A DNA stretch of 37,389 nucleotides, taken from Pseudomonadota bacterium (GTDB taxonomy: Bacteria; Pseudomonadota; Gammaproteobacteria; Steroidobacterales; GCA-2729495). The stretch spans positions 1 to 37,389 of the forward strand of contig CAUJHF010000055.1 in NCBI GenBank assembly GCA_963204745.1, given 5' to 3'. Below the pieces are notes generated by a model. It worked only from the letters and a program-made list of their open reading frames with translations. It was not told where the DNA came from and ran no database searches. Shown here piece after piece: positions 33,956-37,389 of this stretch (the stretch's first letter is position 1; the number at the start of each line of letters is the position of its first letter). Position numbers and translations under genes: made by a program.

Positions 33956-35245
33956 ATGAGCAAGCGCAACGATGCAGACCAACTCCGGCGCGACTGGGCA
34001 GACAGCCCCCGCTGGGCCGGCATCACACGTTCCTATTCCGCAGAGGAGGTGGTCCGCTTGCGGGGTTCTGTACAGGTCGAGCACACGCTGGCCCGGCTCG
34101 GCGCAGAAAAGTTCTGGCGCCTGCTGCACACTGAAAACGTGGTGTCTGCATTGGGTGCGATGACCGGCAATCAGGCCGTCGAGGAAATCCAGGCGGGGCT
34201 CAAGGCCATCTACTGCTCGGGCTGGCAGGTGGCCGGTGACGGCAACAGTGCCGGCGAGATGTATCCCGATCAGAGCCTGTATCCGGTTGATTCGGTGCCG
34301 AAGATGGTCGAGCGCATCAACAACGCGCTGCTGCGCACCGACCAGATTCATCACATGCAGGACGACCAGCACATCGACTGGCTGGCGCCGATCATCGCCG
34401 ACGCCGAGGCCGGTTTTGGCGGCAACCTGAATGCCTTTGAACTGACCAAGTCGCTGATCCGCGCCGGCGCCGCAGCGGTACATTTCGAGGACCAGCTGTC
34501 CTCGGCAAAGAAGTGCGGCCATATGGGCGGCAAGGTGCTGGTGCCGACGCAGGATGCGATCAACAAGCTGGTGGCGGCCCGGTTTGCGGCCGATGTGATG
34601 GGTGTGCCGACGGTGCTGGTGGCACGAACCGATGCCGACGCGGCGAACCTGCTGCAGGCTGATTTCGACAGCCGCGATGCGCGTTTCCTGACCGGCGGCC
34701 GCACCGAAGACGGATTCTTCGAGGCGCGCGCGGGCATCGAGCAGGCCATTGACCGCGGCCTGTCCTACGCGCCCTATGCGGACCTGATCTGGTGCGAGAC
34801 CTCGAAGCCGGATCTCGCCCAGGCCGAACGTTTCGCCAAAGCGATCCATGCAAAATATCCCGGCAAGTTGCTGGCCTACAACTGCTCGCCGTCCTTCAAC
34901 TGGCGCGCCAACCTGCCGGTCGACCGGCTGCGGGATTTCCGCGAGCAACTCGCGGCAATGGGTTACCGCTTCCAGTTCATCACGCTGGCCGGCTGGCATG
35001 CGCTCAACCTGTCGATGTTCGAACTGGCCCGGGCCTACAGGCAGGATGGCATGTATGCCTATTCGGATATGCAGGAACGCGAGTTTGCCAACGAGGTGCA
35101 CGGATTCCGGGCCGTACGGCACCAGGCATTCGTCGGCACCGGGTACTTCGATGCTGTGCAGACCGTGATTTCAGGCGGTGGTGCGTCGACCACCGCGATG
35201 GCTGGCAGTACCGAAGCCGAGCAGTTTCGTGCCGCTGGTCACTGA
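33956..35245 (+). CDS. aceA: Isocitrate lyase
   Basis: Cleaves isocitrate to glyoxylate and succinate, letting cells grow on acetate or fatty acids. At 429 aa it has the normal length. The catalytic loop KKCGHMGGK (cysteine near residue 187) is intact. [11 protein letters not shown] binds magnesium and substrate, and [14 protein letters not shown] [14 protein letters not shown] is conserved. The start at 33956 has GAGGA upstream. It lies 30 bp after aceB and 26 bp before aceK, so the three form one operon. Confidence 0.97.
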   Translation: MSKRNDADQLRRDWADSPRWAGITRSYSAEEVVRLRGSVQVEHTLARLGAEKFWRLLHTENVVSALGAMTGNQAVEEIQAGLKAIYCSGWQVAGDGNSAGEMYPDQSLYPVDSVPKMVERINNALLRTDQIHHMQDDQHIDWLAPIIADAEAGFGGNLNAFELTKSLIRAGAAAVHFEDQLSSAKKCGHMGGKVLVPTQDAINKLVAARFAADVMGVPTVLVARTDADAANLLQADFDSRDARFLTGGRTEDGFFEARAGIEQAIDRGLSYAPYADLIWCETSKPDLAQAERFAKAIHAKYPGKLLAYNCSPSFNWRANLPVDRLRDFREQLAAMGYRFQFITLAGWHALNLSMFELARAYRQDGMYAYSDMQEREFANEVHGFRAVRHQAFVGTGYFDAVQTVISGGGASTTAMAGSTEAEQFRAAGH

Positions 35246-35271
35246 GGTGACTGCGTGCAGGCGCAACCCGG

Positions 35272-37023
35272 ATGAGGGCAATGGACGGCAGTAGTCACGA
35301 CGCTGCCCTTCACGCGCTGGCCGGCCGTGCCGCCGCGGCGATCTGCACGGCGTTTGAGGATTACAACGACAGTTTCCGCAGCATCACGCAGCGCGCACAG
35401 CGTCGCTTCGAGATGCGCGAGTGGCAACTCGGCCAGCGCGATGCGGTCGAGCGTATCGAGCTCTACGATCATCGTGTGGAACGGTGTCTGGCCGGACTCG
35501 TCGGCATGCTGGGCCGGCACATCGCTGAAGAGGCCACCTGGAGTGCGGCGAGAGCGGAATTCTCCCGGCTGACCGCCGATCGCCCGGATCGACAGTTCTA
35601 CGCGACTTTTTTCAATTCCCTGACGCGCAAGGTCTTTGCGACGATCGGTGTGAATCCCGCGGTGGAATTCGTCACCGAAGCCGATGCAGCCCGACAGGGT
35701 GTGGCACCAGTCGGGGAAATCGGTATGCAGCACGGGCTGGTGCAGGGTCTTGAAACCCTGTTGGCCGGCTTGCCGTGGGCCGCGCAGATGCACGATGCAT
35801 CCCGTTCGGCACGATTCATCGCAGGAGAAATCCGCGGCGTGCTGGCGGTGCGTGGCCTGCCGTCCGCGCTCACGCGCCTCGAAGTACTTGAGCCGGTGTT
35901 TTACCGGGCCACCCGCGCATATGTGGTGGGCCGGGTCAGCGGCGAGAGCTGGACCTTTCCGCTGGTCATCGCATTTGCGCATCCGGAGTCCGGCATCGTA
36001 GCCGATACGGTGATGATTTCGGATTACGAGCTGCGCCCACTGTTCGGCTTCTCACGCTCCTATTTTCACGTCGATCTGGCTGAGGTCGGGACGGTAGTGC
36101 GCTATCTGTGCTCGATCATGCCGGGCAAGCCGGTCGACGAGCTGTATACGGTGCTTGGCCGGGCGAAACAGGGCAAGACCGAGCGCTACCGCAGGCTGTT
36201 CCGTCACCTTGCGGTATCCACCGATCTGTTCGTGCATGCCGAAGGCGTGCGCGGCATGGTCATGGTGGTGTTCACGCTCAACTCCAGCGACCTGGTGTTC
36301 AAGGTTATCCGCGATCACTTTGCCTGGCCCAAGACGACATCACGTGCAGAGGTGATGGAGAAGTACCGCTTCGTATTCCGTCACGACCGCGTCGGGCGTC
36401 TGGTCGATGCGCAGGAGTTTCGACGCTTGCGCTTCCCGCGTGCGCGCTTTGCACCGGAGCTGCTCGACGAACTGATGAGCTCGGCAGCCGATACCTGTCG
36501 CCTGGACGGTGATGATCTGATCGTCGACCTCTGCTACATGGAGCGGCGCCTCAAACCGCTCGATGTCTACCTGCGTGAAGCAGAGCCGGCGGCGGCGCGC
36601 CGGGCGATTCGCGACTACGGCCAGGCGATCCGGGATCTGGCGCTCAGCAATGTTTTTCCCGGTGATCTGCTGCTGAAGAACTTCGGCGTATCGCGTCATG
36701 GCCGGGTGATTTTCTATGACTATGACGAGCTGTGCCTGGTGACGGAATGCAGGTTTCGCGATCTGCCGGCCGCGCGTGACTACGATGAGGAGATGCGCGC
36801 CGAGCCATGGTTTTATGTGGGCCCTGACGATGTGTTCCCGGAGCAGTTCATCGGGTTTCTGGGCCTGCGCGGTGAGTTGCGTGATGAATTCCTGAAGTAT
36901 CACGCTGCCTTGCTGGATGCCGACTATTGGCGACGGATCAAGTCGGCACACGCCGCAGAGACGCATCTCGAAGTCGTGCCGTACCAGCGACGGCAGATTT
37001 CGCATATCCTAGCCACCTCCTGA
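35272..37023 (+). CDS. aceK: Isocitrate dehydrogenase kinase/phosphatase
   Basis: A bifunctional enzyme that phosphorylates isocitrate dehydrogenase to divert isocitrate to the glyoxylate shunt and dephosphorylates it when the TCA cycle is needed. At 583 aa the length matches E. coli AceK. The regulatory N-terminal part is followed by the kinase-like domain with KVIRDHFAWPK (ATP-site lysine) and the catalytic FPGDLLLKNFGV and FYDYDEL segments. Two close ATGs exist (35272 and 35281); the first is listed. It is cotranscribed with aceBA. Confidence 0.96.
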   Translation: MRAMDGSSHDAALHALAGRAAAAICTAFEDYNDSFRSITQRAQRRFEMREWQLGQRDAVERIELYDHRVERCLAGLVGMLGRHIAEEATWSAARAEFSRLTADRPDRQFYATFFNSLTRKVFATIGVNPAVEFVTEADAARQGVAPVGEIGMQHGLVQGLETLLAGLPWAAQMHDASRSARFIAGEIRGVLAVRGLPSALTRLEVLEPVFYRATRAYVVGRVSGESWTFPLVIAFAHPESGIVADTVMISDYELRPLFGFSRSYFHVDLAEVGTVVRYLCSIMPGKPVDELYTVLGRAKQGKTERYRRLFRHLAVSTDLFVHAEGVRGMVMVVFTLNSSDLVFKVIRDHFAWPKTTSRAEVMEKYRFVFRHDRVGRLVDAQEFRRLRFPRARFAPELLDELMSSAADTCRLDGDDLIVDLCYMERRLKPLDVYLREAEPAAARRAIRDYGQAIRDLALSNVFPGDLLLKNFGVSRHGRVIFYDYDELCLVTECRFRDLPAARDYDEEMRAEPWFYVGPDDVFPEQFIGFLGLRGELRDEFLKYHAALLDADYWRRIKSAHAAETHLEVVPYQRRQISHILATS

Positions 37024-37063
37024 CTCCGGTTCGTCAGATCACAAGAATTACAGGAGCTTTTCT

Positions 37064-37389
37064 GTGGCTGCTTCCCTGCCGCGGGATCGTCTGATCCTGC
37101 TGGTCGGCCTCATTACCTATGGAATGGGCCAGTCCCTGCTGTTCGTCATTTTTGCGCCGCTGACACGTCGGCTCGGCATAGAGGAGTGGCAACTCGGTTT
37201 CATCATCGCGGCCTCGAACGTCATGCTGGCCTTCTCCGCACCGCGCTGGGGTACGGCCAGCCAGTCCATGGGCCGGCGCACCGTGTACCTGATCGGACTC
37301 GGCGGTTACACGCTGGGTTATGCGGCGCTGGCGCTGGGTGTACAGGCCGGGCTGTGGGGCTGGATATCGGGCATTCCGCTGTTCGTTCT
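37064..37389 (+). CDS. MFS transporter, 5' part only (runs off the window)
   Basis: The first 108 codons of a membrane transporter, open to the right edge. GTG at 37064 follows CAGGAGC (37051-37057) at good spacing. Three hydrophobic segments are visible, with SQSMGRRTVYLIGLGGY resembling MFS motif A after the second helix. The substrate cannot be told from this part. It begins 40 bp after aceK and might belong to the same transcript. Confidence 0.8.
   Translation, partial: MAASLPRDRLILLVGLITYGMGQSLLFVIFAPLTRRLGIEEWQLGFIIAASNVMLAFSAPRWGTASQSMGRRTVYLIGLGGYTLGYAALALGVQAGLWGWISGIPLFV

Noticed and set aside
32348..35122. A 924-codon open frame antisense to aceB and aceA
   Set aside because: Its product has no domain I can recognise, and it lies exactly opposite two well-conserved enzymes. 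Long antisense frames are common in GC-rich codon-biased genes.

Overview
The window looks like the chromosome of a GC-rich gammaproteobacterium. Evidence for this is an aceBAK glyoxylate-shunt operon with AceK, a GlnK-type PII protein, DUF3391/HD-GYP proteins, a TonB-type C-terminal domain and EnvZ/OmpR-type signalling. I see no phage, insertion sequence, CRISPR array, tRNA or rRNA. Most genes lie in short, tightly spaced operons. The genus cannot be named from this sequence alone.

Layout. 1-5.2 kb: a three-gene 2-oxoacid:acceptor oxidoreductase operon (FAD/NAD(P)H iron-sulfur subunit, fused gamma-alpha subunit, beta subunit), then a small PGPGW membrane protein. 5.2-7.3 kb: a double-PAS sigma54 activator and, divergent from it, a roughly 168-nt transcription unit with no open frame. 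That unit has a canonical -24/-12 promoter, two C-rich stem-loops and an intrinsic terminator. 7.4-9.3 kb: DacB-type PBP4 and GlnK. 9.5-12.5 kb: a DUF547 protein, a TPR/TonB-C protein and MsrA. 12.5-18.2 kb: a degenerate HD-GYP protein and a MacAB-like efflux system with two permeases. 18.2-24.0 kb (minus strand): a holin-like membrane protein, a histidine kinase/response regulator pair, a LuxR-type regulator, a GST/SspA-like protein and a second degenerate HD-GYP protein. 24.1-26.8 kb (minus): an alpha/beta hydrolase, a small exported protein, cytochrome c' and a diheme cytochrome c in one overlapping operon. 26.9-30.7 kb: an alanine-rich lipoprotein, a TetR/MFS efflux pair, a membrane protein and an EVE-domain protein. 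30.7-37.4 kb: an XRE/DUF2083 regulator divergent from aceB-aceA-aceK, then the start of an MFS gene.

The most interesting part is 5164-7325. A sigma54 activator sits beside a sigma54-type promoter that reads away from it into a noncoding unit. A 27-bp near-palindrome lies 86 bp upstream of the predicted RNA start, which is a usual place for an activator site. The layout recalls LuxO/Qrr in Vibrio, but the activator has PAS domains and no receiver domain. My inference is that signals sensed by the PAS domains drive synthesis of a small RNA whose C-rich loops could pair with Shine-Dalgarno-like sequences.

A second regulatory feature is three GTGAAATTT repeats spaced exactly 14 bp apart between the XRE regulator and aceB. 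They are a likely operator for glyoxylate-shunt control. With 2-oxoacid oxidoreductase, glyoxylate shunt and AceK present, the window holds several control points around 2-oxoglutarate/isocitrate metabolism.
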